From assembly GCF_014648355.1 (NCBI RefSeq), contig NZ_BMQY01000001.1:372001-436000 (forward strand): a stretch of 64,000 nucleotides of DNA, written 5' to 3'. Positions within the stretch are counted from its first letter, which is position 1; every line of letters starts with the position of its first letter. Shown one piece after another: positions 33,105-42,542 of this stretch. The notes below the pieces were generated by a model, which did not search any database, was not told the origin of the DNA, and saw only the letters and a list, made by a program, of their open reading frames with translations. This DNA comes from Couchioplanes azureus (GTDB lineage: Bacteria; Actinomycetota; Actinomycetes; Mycobacteriales; Micromonosporaceae). The position numbers were made by a program, and so were the translations under genes.

Positions 33105-33464
33105 GCACGGTGGAGGCGTCCTGGCCGTGATCGGCGTACAAGTGGCGCGGGTCCTCCAGCAGGCGGGACCGGCGTGGAACCGGGCTAGATGACCGTTTCG
33201 TCCTCCTGAACCGGGCCTCGGCGACGAGCTGTTCCCACTGAGCACGATGACGGTCGACGTGTCTGCGGTGCCGGAGGGGCAGGTGATCGGCTTCAACGGC
33301 ACCGCGGGTGGGCGCCCGACGACGTGGCTTCCCCGCGAGGACCAGCTCCGCCGCACTGCCCGGCGGAGTGTTCCGGTCGCTGCGCAGAGCGGAGCCCCGC
33401 TACGGAGCCGAAGTCACCCGCCTGGGTGAGCCGCACCGCCGCCAACGGGAAGGAAGCCGCCGTC
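33105..33464. other. Intergenic region without recognisable gene
   Basis: About 360 bases between the cold-shock gene promoter and the end of adnB. Short ORFs here have no family resemblance or ribosome binding site. No terminator was found just after adnB. Confidence 0.45.
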
Positions 33465-36400
33465 TCAGGCCTGCCCGCCACCTGCGGATGAGGCCTCGAC
33501 GGCGTTGCCACCCCTACCGGGAGCCGGGGCCGGCTCGGGCAGCTCGGTGATCAACGCGGCCAGGCCGTCGGCATCCAGCAGGTCGGCCGGGCGTACGGTC
33601 ACGCCGTCGCGGACGTAGTGGAAGCCGGCCCGCACCCGCGACACCGGGACGCCCGCCAGCGCCGCCCACGCGAGCCGGTACGCCGCGAGCTGCACCGTCG
33701 CCGCGGCGGCGTCGGCGGTCGTGGGGCGCCGGCCGGTCTTCCAGTCGATCACGTCGTAGCGGCCGCCGGGCTCGGCGAAGACCGCGTCCATCCGGCCCCG
33801 GATCACGACGCCGGCCACCGTGGTGGCGAACGGCACCTCGACCTCGACCGGCGTCCGGCCGGCCCATTCGCCGGCCAGGAAGGCCTCCTGCAGGGCCGCC
33901 AGCTCCTCGTCCGCTGCCGCGTCGTCGTCGGCGGCGCCGGGCAGTTCGTCGACGTCGAGCAGCCGGACCGCGCCGAAGCGCCGTTCCAGCCAGGCGTGGA
34001 ACGCCGTGCCGCGCCGGGCGTACGGGGCGGGGCGTTGCGGCAAGGGGCGGCGCAGCGACCGGGCCAGCAGTTGCGGGTCGCGGCGGAGCACGACGAGCTG
34101 GGAGACCGACAGATGCGGCGGGAGGGAGACCTCCAGCGGACCGTCGCGCCGGGCGCGCTCCTCGCGCTCGGCCAGCAGGAGCGCAGCCTCCCGCCGCCAC
34201 CGCGAGATATCCGGATCCTCCCCCGCGGCCGACGGCGAAGACGCACCACCCGAGGGCGCGGACGCACCGGTCGGCGACGGGGGCGAGCCCGGACCGGCGA
34301 GGCCGGCCAGGTCGGCGGCCACTCCCGCCCGGGAGCCCAGCTCCGCGTCCTCCTCCGCCAGCTCGGCGAACGTCGCGGCCGTCTCCGGTGTCGGCGCCGC
34401 GATCATGCGCCGGATCAGATCGGCCGCGGCCGCCATCGCCGGGCGGCGGGGCCCCAGCGGGTCGGACGGCCACTCCGCCGTCGCCACCAGCTCGGCCGAC
34501 GGGTTGGTGGCGTCGCCCGCGGGCTCCGGTTCCCAGTGCTCGACCGTGCCCGCGCCGGCGAGGCAGGTCTCCCGGATCTCCTCCAGGAAGACCGACGGGC
34601 CGCGGGGCCGCTTCACCCCGTCGCCCCACCAGTAGCCCGAGGCGAGCAGGAGCCGCCGGGGACGGGTCACCGCCACGTACGCAAGCCGCCGCTCTTCCCG
34701 CTCGTCGTGCTCCCGCCAGGCCCGGCCGAAGGCGGCCAGAGCTCCCGCCGCGTCCTTCTGGTCCACCGCTTCGGACAGGTCCAGCGCGGGCAGGCCCGAG
34801 GCGTCGCCGCGCAGCGGGAACGGCAGCACGCCGATGCCGCCCAGATAGTTGTCGGAGCCGCGGGTGACGCCGGGCCAGACGTTCCTGGTGAGGCCCGCCA
34901 CCGAGACGACGTCCCATTCCAGGCCCTTGGCCGCGTGCGCGGTCAGCACCTGCACGGCGCCCTCGACCACGTCGACCTGGCCGGGGGCGAGGCCGCGCTC
35001 CTCCTCCTCGGCCGCGGCGAGAAAGGCGAGGAAGCCCGCGATGGTGCCGCCGTCGGTGTCGCCCGCATAGCGGGCCGCGACGTCGCCGAGCGCGTCCAGG
35101 TGACCGCGGGCCAGGCCGGCGTCGCCCGCGCCCCAGCCCCGGACGGCCACCTCGACGTCCAGGCCGATGGTGCGCTCGATGTCGGCGACCAGGTCGGGCA
35201 GCGGTTGGTCCAGGCGGTGCCGCAGCTCGGCCAGTTCCCTGCCGTACGCCCGCAGCCGCGCGTACCCCTCCTGCGAGAACTGCTGGGGCGCACCGAGGTC
35301 GGCCATCGCCTCGACCAGCGTGGCGTCGTCGAGCCGGTCCCCCACGATCTGCTGCGGGTCCTCCTCGCCGCCGGCGCCCGGCCGGGGGACGGTCGTGGCG
35401 GAGGCCCGGGCCGCGGCGATGGCCCGGGCCCGGCGGTGCAGGGCCACCAGGTCCCGGGGGCCGATGCGCCAGCGGGCGCCGGTGAGCAGCCGCAGCAGCG
35501 CCGCGCCGTCGGTCGGGTCGGCCAGCACCCGCAGCGTGCAGACGACGTCGCGGACCTCCGGGGTGTCGAGCAGGCCGCCGAGGCCGACCACCTCGACCGG
35601 CAGGCCGGCCGCGCGCAGCGCCTCCTCGATCGCCGGGATCTGGCTGCGGACGCGGACCAGCACCGCGCTGGTCGGCCGCCGGTCGAGCGGGATGTCCGCG
35701 GCGAGCGCGTCCGGCAGCCGGGCGGCCGCGCGCCACGCGGCCAGCATCGAGCCGGCGATCCACCGCGCTTCCTCCGCGTACGTGCTCAGCAGCGCGCAGG
35801 CGACCGTACGCCCGCCGACCCGATCGGCCACCCGCTGGGCCGGGATGAGCTCGGCGACGCGGGCGCCGGCGGCGCGCAGCGGCCGCGACAGGGCGTTGGC
35901 GACCTGGAGGATCTCCGGGCGGTTGCGCCAGCTCCGGGTCAGGTTCAGCACCCAGGCCTCGCGTCCGCCGGGGCCGGTGAACTCGGCCGGGAAGCGGTCG
36001 AGGGTGCCCGCGGACGCGCCCCGCCAGCCGTAGATGGACTGGCACGGGTCGCCGACCGCGGTGACCGGGTGGCAGCCGCCGAAGAGCGCGTTGAGCAGCA
36101 CCACCTGCGCGTGGCTGGTGTCCTGGTACTCGTCGAGGAGCACGATCTTGTAGCGGCCGCGTTCGATCTCGCCGACCTCGGGATGGTCCCGGGCGACGCG
36201 CGCCGCACGGGCCAGCTGGTCGCCGAAGTCCATCGCCTCGATGTCGAGTTTGCGCTGGTCGTAGAGGCGAACCAGGGGCAGCAGGGTGAGCCGCTGCCGT
36301 TGGCGGTGCAGCGCGTCGGCGACGTCCTTGTAGACCCGGCCGGGCAGGGACTGCACCTCGGCGAAGAAACGACCGGTCCAGGTGGCGAGGTCGTCCGGCG

Positions 36401-36995
36401 TGACCAGGTGCTCGGCGAGCTCGCCGGCGAGCGCGAGCACGTCGTCGGTCACCGTGCCGGGGGCGCGGTTGAGGCCGGTCATCTCCCCGGTGTACGACCG
36501 GACGAGCGAGTCCACGATCTGCCACCGGGCGGCCTCGGTGAGCAACCGGGCGGACGGCTCGTACCCGGCGCGCAGGCCGTGCTCGGTGACGATGCGGGCC
36601 GCGTACGAGTGGTAGGTCGCGACCGTCGGCTCCCCGGCGAGCGCGTCCTGCTGCCCCAGGCGGCGCACGAGCTGGCCGAGCCGGGTCCGGACGCGGTGGG
36701 CCAGCTCGCCGGCGGCCTTGCGGGTGAAGGTCAGGCCGAGGATCTCGTCGGGGTGGGCGTACCCGTTGGCGACGAGCCAGACCACCCGCGACGCCATCGT
36801 CTCGGTCTTCCCGGAGCCCGCACCCGCGACGACCAGCAGCGGCTCGACCGGTGCCGCGATGATCGCGGCCTGTTCCGGGGTGGGCGCGTGCAGCCGGAGC
36901 AGCTTCGCGAGCTCGACCGGCGTGTAGCGGGGCCCGGAGTCGGCCCGCCGCCGCGGCCGCGGCGTGGCGTCGGCGAACAGGCTGGGCTGCGTCAT
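33465..36995 (-). CDS. adnB: AdnB subunit of the AdnAB helicase-nuclease
   Basis: A 1176-aa UvrD-like helicase fused to a RecB-type nuclease. The Walker A motif is GAGSGKTE, motif II LLDEYQDTSHAQ, motif III GDPCQSIYGWRGA, and motif V/VI regions LTAHAAKGLEWDVV and YVAVTRPRR. The C-terminal nuclease carries the metal motif VIDWKTG. AdnAB is the mycobacterial double-strand break end-resection motor-nuclease. A Pro/Ser/Gly-rich linker (GPGSPPSPTGASAPSGGASSP) lies before the nuclease part. ATG 36995 overlaps the adnA stop (ATGA), so the subunits are translationally coupled. A much longer open frame extends upstream inside adnA but is not coding. Confidence 0.95.
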   Translation of the reverse strand: MTQPSLFADATPRPRRRADSGPRYTPVELAKLLRLHAPTPEQAAIIAAPVEPLLVVAGAGSGKTETMASRVVWLVANGYAHPDEILGLTFTRKAAGELAHRVRTRLGQLVRRLGQQDALAGEPTVATYHSYAARIVTEHGLRAGYEPSARLLTEAARWQIVDSLVRSYTGEMTGLNRAPGTVTDDVLALAGELAEHLVTPDDLATWTGRFFAEVQSLPGRVYKDVADALHRQRQRLTLLPLVRLYDQRKLDIEAMDFGDQLARAARVARDHPEVGEIERGRYKIVLLDEYQDTSHAQVVLLNALFGGCHPVTAVGDPCQSIYGWRGASAGTLDRFPAEFTGPGGREAWVLNLTRSWRNRPEILQVANALSRPLRAAGARVAELIPAQRVADRVGGRTVACALLSTYAEEARWIAGSMLAAWRAAARLPDALAADIPLDRRPTSAVLVRVRSQIPAIEEALRAAGLPVEVVGLGGLLDTPEVRDVVCTLRVLADPTDGAALLRLLTGARWRIGPRDLVALHRRARAIAAARASATTVPRPGAGGEEDPQQIVGDRLDDATLVEAMADLGAPQQFSQEGYARLRAYGRELAELRHRLDQPLPDLVADIERTIGLDVEVAVRGWGAGDAGLARGHLDALGDVAARYAGDTDGGTIAGFLAFLAAAEEEERGLAPGQVDVVEGAVQVLTAHAAKGLEWDVVSVAGLTRNVWPGVTRGSDNYLGGIGVLPFPLRGDASGLPALDLSEAVDQKDAAGALAAFGRAWREHDEREERRLAYVAVTRPRRLLLASGYWWGDGVKRPRGPSVFLEEIRETCLAGAGTVEHWEPEPAGDATNPSAELVATAEWPSDPLGPRRPAMAAAADLIRRMIAAPTPETAATFAELAEEDAELGSRAGVAADLAGLAGPGSPPSPTGASAPSGGASSPSAAGEDPDISRWRREAALLLAEREERARRDGPLEVSLPPHLSVSQLVVLRRDPQLLARSLRRPLPQRPAPYARRGTAFHAWLERRFGAVRLLDVDELPGAADDDAAADEELAALQEAFLAGEWAGRTPVEVEVPFATTVAGVVIRGRMDAVFAEPGGRYDVIDWKTGRRPTTADAAAATVQLAAYRLAWAALAGVPVSRVRAGFHYVRDGVTVRPADLLDADGLAALITELPEPAPAPGRGGNAVEASSAGGGQA

Positions 36996-39900
36996 CGGCT
37001 CTCCGCCGGGGGTGGGCCGGGCTCGACGACCTGGCGGCCCTGGCCGCTGATCGGGCAGCTCGTCCGGACGGGACAGACCCGGCATTTCGCATTGGCGACC
37101 GCGGAGAAGGTGGCGGCGGCCATGGTGTCGGCGGTGCGGCGGACCATCGCGTACGCCCAGTGCGGGTCCTCGGCCTCGGCGAGCGGAAGCTGCAGCTGCT
37201 CGCGCGCCTCCTTGCTGGGCCCGAGCTGCACCAGGGCCGCGCCACCGCTCTCGGCGCCCTCGGCGAGCGCCTCGAACGCGCCCGCGTCCACGGCGGCCTG
37301 GTAGCCGGCGAGCTGGGCGTGCTCCTCGACCTCGCCGGCCGAGACGGCGGTGCTCTTGCCGGTCTTGAGGTCGATCACCACGAGGCGGCCCTGCTCGTCG
37401 ATCTCCAGGCGGTCGACCCGGCCGGTGAGCTGGATGGGCCGGGACTCGTCGCCGAGGCGCACGGTGAACTCGTGCTCGATGGCGAGCAGCCGGCGCGGGT
37501 TGCGGGCGAGCCAGCGCAGCAGCTTGTCGACCATGCCCTGGGCGCGTTCCTGTTCCGGCCCGGCCAGCCAGCGCGCGGCCAGCTCGATCGCGTCGAAGCG
37601 CGCGGAGACGTACTCGACGAGGCGCTCGCGGTCGGCGTTCGCGTCCTCCGCGAGCATGGCGGCGGCGTGCACGAGGTTGCCGACGCCCTGGGCGGGCCCG
37701 GCGGGCGCCGCCCCGCCGTGGCGTTCCAGGAGCCAGCGCAGGCTGCACCGCAGTGCGCTCTCCATGGCGGACGGGGTCACCTTGACCGGCTCGCCCTCCT
37801 CGGCCAGCGGGCGGTCGTCGGAGAGCGGCTTGAGCCCCCACCATTCGTCGGGATGGGCGCCCGGGACGCCGGCCTTCGCCAGCCGGGCCAGCTCGGCCGC
37901 CGCGGCATGCCGCCGGGCGGGCGTCGCGTCCGCGGCGATGACGACGGTACGCAGCTCGGCGACCAGCGCGGCCAGGGTGAGCGCCCGCGGCGGCCGCCCC
38001 ACCGGCACCTCGGGATCGGGATCGCAGGCGCCGGCGGGCGCGCCGAGACCGGAATCGGAGTCGGGCGGACCGGCGTCCGGGGAGTCGGAACCCGGCGGAC
38101 CGGCGTCCGGGGAGTCGGAACCCGGCGGACCGGCGTCCGGGGAGTCGGAACCCGGCGGACCGGCGTCCGGGGAGTCGGAACCCGGCGGACCGGCGTCCGG
38201 GGAGTCGGCGCGCGGCGGGCCGGCATCCGGTGGGCCGGAATCCGGCGGGCCGGAGTGGGGGTCGCGCGGCGCCGGGGGTGGCGGGGGGTCGTCGCCGCCG
38301 CGGCGGTCCGGGAGGGCCAGCTCGGCGAGGAAGCGGCTCGGTTGTTCCTCGCCGTCGGAGCCGCCCACGCTCGCCGAGGCGACGGCCGTCACGACGAGCC
38401 GGTGCCGGGCCCGGGTCGCCGCCACGTAGAACAGGCGGCGCTCCTCGTCGAGCAGGGCCGACGTCTGCCCGACGACCGCGGCCGCGCCCGAGGCGGCCCG
38501 GCCGGCGATGACGTCGACCAAGCGCTCCGAGCCGAGCAGGCTGCCGCGCAGCCGCAGGTCGGGCCAGATGCCCTCCTGCACGCCGGCCAGCACCACCACG
38601 TCCCACTCCAGGCCCTTGGCGGCGTGGGCGGTCAGCAGGCGGACGGCCTCACCGCGGTCGGCCGAGGGGGCGATGGAGTCGGCCGGCAGGTCCTGACCGA
38701 GAACGTGGTCGAGGAAGACCTCGGTGCGCGCGCCGGGCAGCCGGTCGACGAACCGGGCCGCGGCGTCGAAGAGGACCACCATCGCGTCGAGGTCGCGGTC
38801 GGCGGCCTCCGCCCGCCACTGGCGCGCCCGGCCGCCCTCGCCGCCGGGCTCGACCGGGGCGCCGCGGGTGCTCAGCGCATACCACCGCTCGGCGAGGCCG
38901 CTGGCGTGCCAGACGGACCAGAGCACCTGCTCCGCCGTCGCGCCCGCCGCGGCCGCCGACTCGCGGGCGATGGCGATGAGCCGGGCCACGTTCTGCGCCG
39001 GCGTGGCCCAGCGCCGCTCGACCATGTCGAGGCCGGCCGGGTCGCGGACGGCGTCGACGAGCAGCTCGCCGGAGGGCCGGCGGTCGCCCGCGGCCAGGGC
39101 GAGGGCGCGCAGCCCCTGCCGGAGCCGCCGCTCGGCCAGCGGGTCGGCGCCGCCGAGCGGCGAGTGCAGCAGGGCGACCGCGGCCTCCTCGTCGAGGGCC
39201 CGCGGCTCGAGCGCGCAGCGCAGCAGCAGCAGGAACGGCGCGACGGCGGGTTGCAGATGCAGCGGCAGATCCTCGGCGTGGGTCACCGTGGGCACACCCG
39301 CGGCGGCGAGGCCGCGCTGCAGGGAGGGCAGTTGCAGGCTGGTCGAGCGCAGCAGCACGGCCATCCGGGACCAGGGCACCCCGTGCAGCAGGTGGGCCTC
39401 GCGCAACGCATGCGCGATGAAAGCGGTCTCACTGGTCGCCGACCGAAATGTGCGCACCACCGCAGCGCCGGCCGGCGGACCCGGAGTGTCGCGGGACGAG
39501 CCCGGAGTGTCACGGGACGAGCCCGGAGTGTCACGGGACGAGCCCGGAGTGTCGCGGGGCGGAGTCGCAGTGTCACGGGGCGGGGTCGAGGTGTCGCCGG
39601 GGGGATCCGCGGGGTGCAGCCGGCGGTGGCCGGCACGGCCACGCATCCGGCGCGCGACCCGGCTCGTCGCGGTGAGCAGCCCGGGCGCGCTGCGGTAGCT
39701 CGTGTGCAGCGTGACCGTCTCGGCGAGCGCACCCGACGCCGTCCGGAAGCGGGCCGGGAACGCGCTGACCGCCTCGGGATCCGCGCCCCGGAAGCCGTAG
39801 ATCGAGGAGTCCGGGTCGCCGAACGCCACCAGCGGCTTGCCACCGCCGGCGACCAGGGCCAGCAGCTCCATCTGGGCGGGGTCGGTGTCGGCCAGCTCGT

Positions 39901-40690
39901 CGACGTAGACGTACTCCAGGCGCCGGCGCTCCGCCTCGAGCAGCGCCGGATCGTCGCGCAGCAGCCCGGAGGCGGCCCGGACCAGCTCCGCCGGGTCGTA
40001 CGCGGTGGAGCCCCGGGTCGTCACGTCGCGCAGGGCGAGAACCGCGACGTACTCCCTCAGGAAGCGGGCGGCGGCCGGCCAGTCGTCGCGGCCGAGCTTC
40101 TCGCCGAGCCGGGCGAGCTCGACCGGGCCGATCCCCCGCTCGGCGGCGCGCTGCATGAGGTCGCGGAGCTGTTGCGCGAAGGCGCGGGTCGGCAGGGCCG
40201 GACGCAGCGCGTCCGGCCAGCGCACGGCGTCGGGCACCGTCTCGTCGCCGACCGCCTCCAGTAGCTCGCGGATGATGAGGTCCTGCTCCGGGCCGGTGAG
40301 CAGCCGGGGCGACGGCTCGCCACGCTCGGCGGCGGAGCGCCGGAGCAGGCCGAAGGCATATGCGTGGAAGGTCCGCACCAGCGGCTCGTGGAACGTCGGG
40401 CCGGCGATCCGCGCCTCGATGCGGTCGCGCAGGGCCGTGGCGCCCCGCCGGCCGAAGGTCAGCACCAGGATCTTCTCCGGGTCGGTCCCGGCGGCGATGC
40501 GCGCGGCGACCGCCTCGACGAGCACCGTCGTCTTGCCGGTGCCCGGACCGCCGACGACCAGCAGCGGACCGTCGGTGTGCGCCACGACGTGCTCCTGCAG
40601 CGGATCCCGGCGCAGGGCCGCCGCGGCGGGTGCGGGGCGGCGCACCAGCCGGTAGGCAGGCCGGCGCACCGCCGCGGGAGTCGAGGTCAC
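36992..40690 (-). CDS. adnA: AdnA subunit of the AdnAB helicase-nuclease
   Basis: A 1232-aa UvrD-like helicase and RecB-like nuclease. The Walker A motif is GGPGTGKTT, motif II VYVDELADTDPAQ (a variant of DExQ), and motif III GDPDSSIYGFRGA. The C-terminal nuclease has VIDLKTGKS and the Fe-S cluster cysteines, one in ALRCSLRW and three in CRVCPVRTSC. The protein contains two in-frame minisatellites, DTPGSSR-type and GSDSPDAGPP-type, in surface linkers, making it longer than the mycobacterial protein. It starts at GTG 40690 and is first gene of the adnAB operon. Confidence 0.95.
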   Translation of the reverse strand: MTSTPAAVRRPAYRLVRRPAPAAAALRRDPLQEHVVAHTDGPLLVVGGPGTGKTTVLVEAVAARIAAGTDPEKILVLTFGRRGATALRDRIEARIAGPTFHEPLVRTFHAYAFGLLRRSAAERGEPSPRLLTGPEQDLIIRELLEAVGDETVPDAVRWPDALRPALPTRAFAQQLRDLMQRAAERGIGPVELARLGEKLGRDDWPAAARFLREYVAVLALRDVTTRGSTAYDPAELVRAASGLLRDDPALLEAERRRLEYVYVDELADTDPAQMELLALVAGGGKPLVAFGDPDSSIYGFRGADPEAVSAFPARFRTASGALAETVTLHTSYRSAPGLLTATSRVARRMRGRAGHRRLHPADPPGDTSTPPRDTATPPRDTPGSSRDTPGSSRDTPGSSRDTPGPPAGAAVVRTFRSATSETAFIAHALREAHLLHGVPWSRMAVLLRSTSLQLPSLQRGLAAAGVPTVTHAEDLPLHLQPAVAPFLLLLRCALEPRALDEEAAVALLHSPLGGADPLAERRLRQGLRALALAAGDRRPSGELLVDAVRDPAGLDMVERRWATPAQNVARLIAIARESAAAAGATAEQVLWSVWHASGLAERWYALSTRGAPVEPGGEGGRARQWRAEAADRDLDAMVVLFDAAARFVDRLPGARTEVFLDHVLGQDLPADSIAPSADRGEAVRLLTAHAAKGLEWDVVVLAGVQEGIWPDLRLRGSLLGSERLVDVIAGRAASGAAAVVGQTSALLDEERRLFYVAATRARHRLVVTAVASASVGGSDGEEQPSRFLAELALPDRRGGDDPPPPPAPRDPHSGPPDSGPPDAGPPRADSPDAGPPGSDSPDAGPPGSDSPDAGPPGSDSPDAGPPGSDSPDAGPPDSDSGLGAPAGACDPDPEVPVGRPPRALTLAALVAELRTVVIAADATPARRHAAAAELARLAKAGVPGAHPDEWWGLKPLSDDRPLAEEGEPVKVTPSAMESALRCSLRWLLERHGGAAPAGPAQGVGNLVHAAAMLAEDANADRERLVEYVSARFDAIELAARWLAGPEQERAQGMVDKLLRWLARNPRRLLAIEHEFTVRLGDESRPIQLTGRVDRLEIDEQGRLVVIDLKTGKSTAVSAGEVEEHAQLAGYQAAVDAGAFEALAEGAESGGAALVQLGPSKEAREQLQLPLAEAEDPHWAYAMVRRTADTMAAATFSAVANAKCRVCPVRTSCPISGQGRQVVEPGPPPAESR
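38041..38250. repeat. 30-bp in-frame tandem repeat inside adnA
   Basis: Four identical 30-bp units from 38071 to 38190, with diverged copies on each side (38041-38070, 38191-38250). They encode the decapeptide GSDSPDAGPP in a linker between the helicase and nuclease parts. Confidence 0.92.
39480..39605. repeat. 21-bp in-frame tandem repeat inside adnA
   Basis: Six 21-bp units (39480, 39501, 39522, 39543, 39564, 39585), the first four closely similar. They encode repeats such as DTPGSSR within the helicase part of AdnA, after RAGHRRLHPADPPGD. Confidence 0.9.
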
Positions 40691-40728
40691 GGCACCAATG
40701 AGACCACGCAGCTATGACAGAAAACGCG

Positions 40729-41742
40729 TCAGGGCTTGCCGACCGAGGCCCGCAGGCGTACGGGCATGGGCAGCCGGTGCACCGCCGGATCCTGGGCCGC
40801 GCCGAGCAGCAGTTCGACCGCCTTCCAGCCGAGCTGGTAGTGCGGCAGCGCAATGCTGGTCAGCTGCGGCCGCAACCAGGCGGCGAGGTCGGAGTCGTCG
40901 AAGGACACCACCGAGACGTCGCCCGGGATGGCCCGGCCCGCCTCGCGCAACGCCTGGTAGGCACCCAGGGCGACCCGGTCGTTCAGGCAGACCAGCGCCT
41001 TCGGGGCGAGCCCGCCGGCCAGGGCGCGCCGCACCGCCTCGTACGCCGGTTCCGGCCACCAGTCGCATTCGATGGTCCCGGCGAGCCGGACACCGGCGGC
41101 GCCGAAGCCGTCCCGGATGCCGGCGAGGCGCTCACGGCCGGCGAAGAGGTGGCCGGCCGGCTTCCCGACCAGGTGGATGCCGTCGCGGTGGCCGGCGCCG
41201 ACGAGCGTCCGGGCGGCGCTCAGCCCGGCCGCGGCCTCGTCCGGGATGACCGAGTGGTACGCCGGCCGCGCGGCCCGGGTCAGGCAGTTGAGCAGGACGA
41301 CGGGCCGGCCCTTGAGCTGTTTCGGCACCCGGACGTAGCGGGTGAACATGCTGGCGTACACGAAGGCGTCGACCTGCCGGTCCAGGAAGTCGGCGATGAG
41401 CTTGCCCTCGACGACCGAGTCGCCCTCGGTCTCTCCGATGAAGAGCAGGTGGTCGTGCGCCACCGCCGCGGCGAGGCTGCCGTGGATCGCCCGTCCGGCG
41501 TACGGATCGGACGCGAGGGTGTCGGAGATCAGCGCGACGGTCCTGGTGACCTTCGTCCGCAGGCTCCGGGCCATGAGGTTGGGCCGGTAGTCCAGCTCCT
41601 GGGCCGCCCGGAGGACCCGTTGCCGGGCGTCCTCCGAGATCCGCATGTCCAGGTGGCGTCCGGCGAGGACGAAGGACGCCGTGCTGCGCGACACGCCGGC
41701 CCGCTGTGCGACCTGTAGGAGAGTCGCCCGTTGCGGGGGCAT
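40729..41742 (-). CDS. LacI-family transcriptional regulator
   Basis: A 337-aa repressor with an N-terminal HTH (TLLQVAQRAGVSRSTASFVLAGR, hinge ARSLRTKVTRTVALI) and a periplasmic-binding-protein-like effector domain (GLAPKALVCLNDRVALGAYQALREAG). It probably senses a sugar or related ligand, but no sugar transporter is adjacent. ATG 41742 is taken as the start. A perfect palindrome TTTCGCGAAA 50 bp upstream is a likely auto-operator. The gene lies 38 bases upstream of adnA on the same strand. Confidence 0.92.
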   Translation of the reverse strand: MPPQRATLLQVAQRAGVSRSTASFVLAGRHLDMRISEDARQRVLRAAQELDYRPNLMARSLRTKVTRTVALISDTLASDPYAGRAIHGSLAAAVAHDHLLFIGETEGDSVVEGKLIADFLDRQVDAFVYASMFTRYVRVPKQLKGRPVVLLNCLTRAARPAYHSVIPDEAAAGLSAARTLVGAGHRDGIHLVGKPAGHLFAGRERLAGIRDGFGAAGVRLAGTIECDWWPEPAYEAVRRALAGGLAPKALVCLNDRVALGAYQALREAGRAIPGDVSVVSFDDSDLAAWLRPQLTSIALPHYQLGWKAVELLLGAAQDPAVHRLPMPVRLRASVGKP

Positions 41743-41792
41743 GGGACAGAGTCTTCCATGTGCCTTTTCCCGGCCCGACGGCGATACGCGCC

Positions 41793-41802
41793 TTTCGCGA
41801 AA
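41793..41802. promoter_or_regulatory. Candidate LacI-type operator
   Basis: TTTCGCGAAA, a perfect palindrome with the central CG typical of LacI-family operators, in the promoter region of the regulator gene. Confidence 0.5.
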
Positions 41803-42020
41803 CGTCACCGCGCGCGGCAATCGACAACCCTTGACGTCCGCTCGGGCGCGGGCGCATGGTCGAGCTGAATCCATCTAGTCGCGACGAGCACGCATACCTG
41901 CCTCGCCCAGCGTCGCGCGCGTCCGGTGAGTGCGTACCTCGCCCGCGCCCCCGCGTCGCCCGGCGGGCCGCGAGGTCCCTGGTCACGCCGGGAACGGGCG
42001 CGCTGGCGAGGTTCCGGTCG

Positions 42021-42052
42021 CGCCGGGGACGGGCGGACTCCCGTCCCCGGCG
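42021..42052. terminator. GC-rich hairpin
   Basis: Perfect 13-bp arms (42021-42033 with 42040-42052) and a 6-nt loop, in the spacer upstream of the VOC gene. It would not terminate either divergent neighbour, so it may be structural or a relic. The 41940-42070 stretch is otherwise repeat-like CGCC/GGGACGG sequence. Confidence 0.4.
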
Positions 42053-42110
42053 TGACACCCGGTCCCGGCAACCGATCAGGAATGGAGAAGCCTGCGGGGG
42101 CGGTGCGTCC

Positions 42111-42116
42111 TAGCGT
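42111..42116 (+). promoter_or_regulatory. -10 box of a leaderless promoter
   Basis: TAGCGT ends 7 nt before ATG 42124 of the VOC gene. Confidence 0.5.
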
Positions 42117-42123
42117 GAACCGC

Positions 42124-42534
42124 ATGACGATTTCGCTGTCGCATTGTTTCCTCATCGTCCACGACTACGAGGCCGCGCTCGCCTTCTACCGGGACGTGCT
42201 CGGGCTGGAGGTCCGCACCGACGTCGAGTTCGAGGAGAACCGCTGGCTGACGCTGAGCGCCCCGGGCCGGCCGGAGGTGGAGATCGGCCTGGAGATCCCC
42301 GGCTACTTCCCGCACACCTCGGCGGACGACCGGCGGGCCACCGCCGACCTGCTCGCCAAGGGCCTGCTGCCGGGCGTCATCTTCCGTACCGACGACTGCG
42401 ACAAGACCTTCGAGAAGGTACGCGCCTCCGGAGCCGACGTGATCCAGGAGCCCATCGACCAGCCGTACGGTGTGCGGGACTGCGCCTTCCGCGACCCTTC
42501 CGGGAACATGGTGCGGTTCTCCCAGGTCCCCTGA
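42124..42534 (+). CDS. VOC family (glyoxalase/dioxygenase-like) protein
   Basis: A 136-aa single-domain vicinal-oxygen-chelate protein (LSHCFLIVHDYEAALAFYRDVLGLEVRTDVEF; C-terminal DPSGNMVRFSQ). Members bind metals or small hydrophobic molecules; specific function cannot be predicted. The ATG is preferred over GTG 42115 because of the TANNNT box spacing. It is convergent with the secreted hydrolase gene, 8 bases apart. Confidence 0.9.
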   Translation: MTISLSHCFLIVHDYEAALAFYRDVLGLEVRTDVEFEENRWLTLSAPGRPEVEIGLEIPGYFPHTSADDRRATADLLAKGLLPGVIFRTDDCDKTFEKVRASGADVIQEPIDQPYGVRDCAFRDPSGNMVRFSQVP

Positions 42535-42542
42535 GCGGGAGC

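Noticed and set aside
33247..33429. 60-aa plus-strand ORF upstream of the adnB end
   Set aside because: Only the first part has coding-like codons, there is no Shine-Dalgarno or family match, and it runs into Arg-rich shadow sequence.
36996..38606. Upstream extension of the adnB frame to 1713 aa
   Set aside because: It runs inside adnA in another frame, is an Arg/Ala/Gly-rich shadow, and the ATGA coupling at 36992-36995 gives a proper start.
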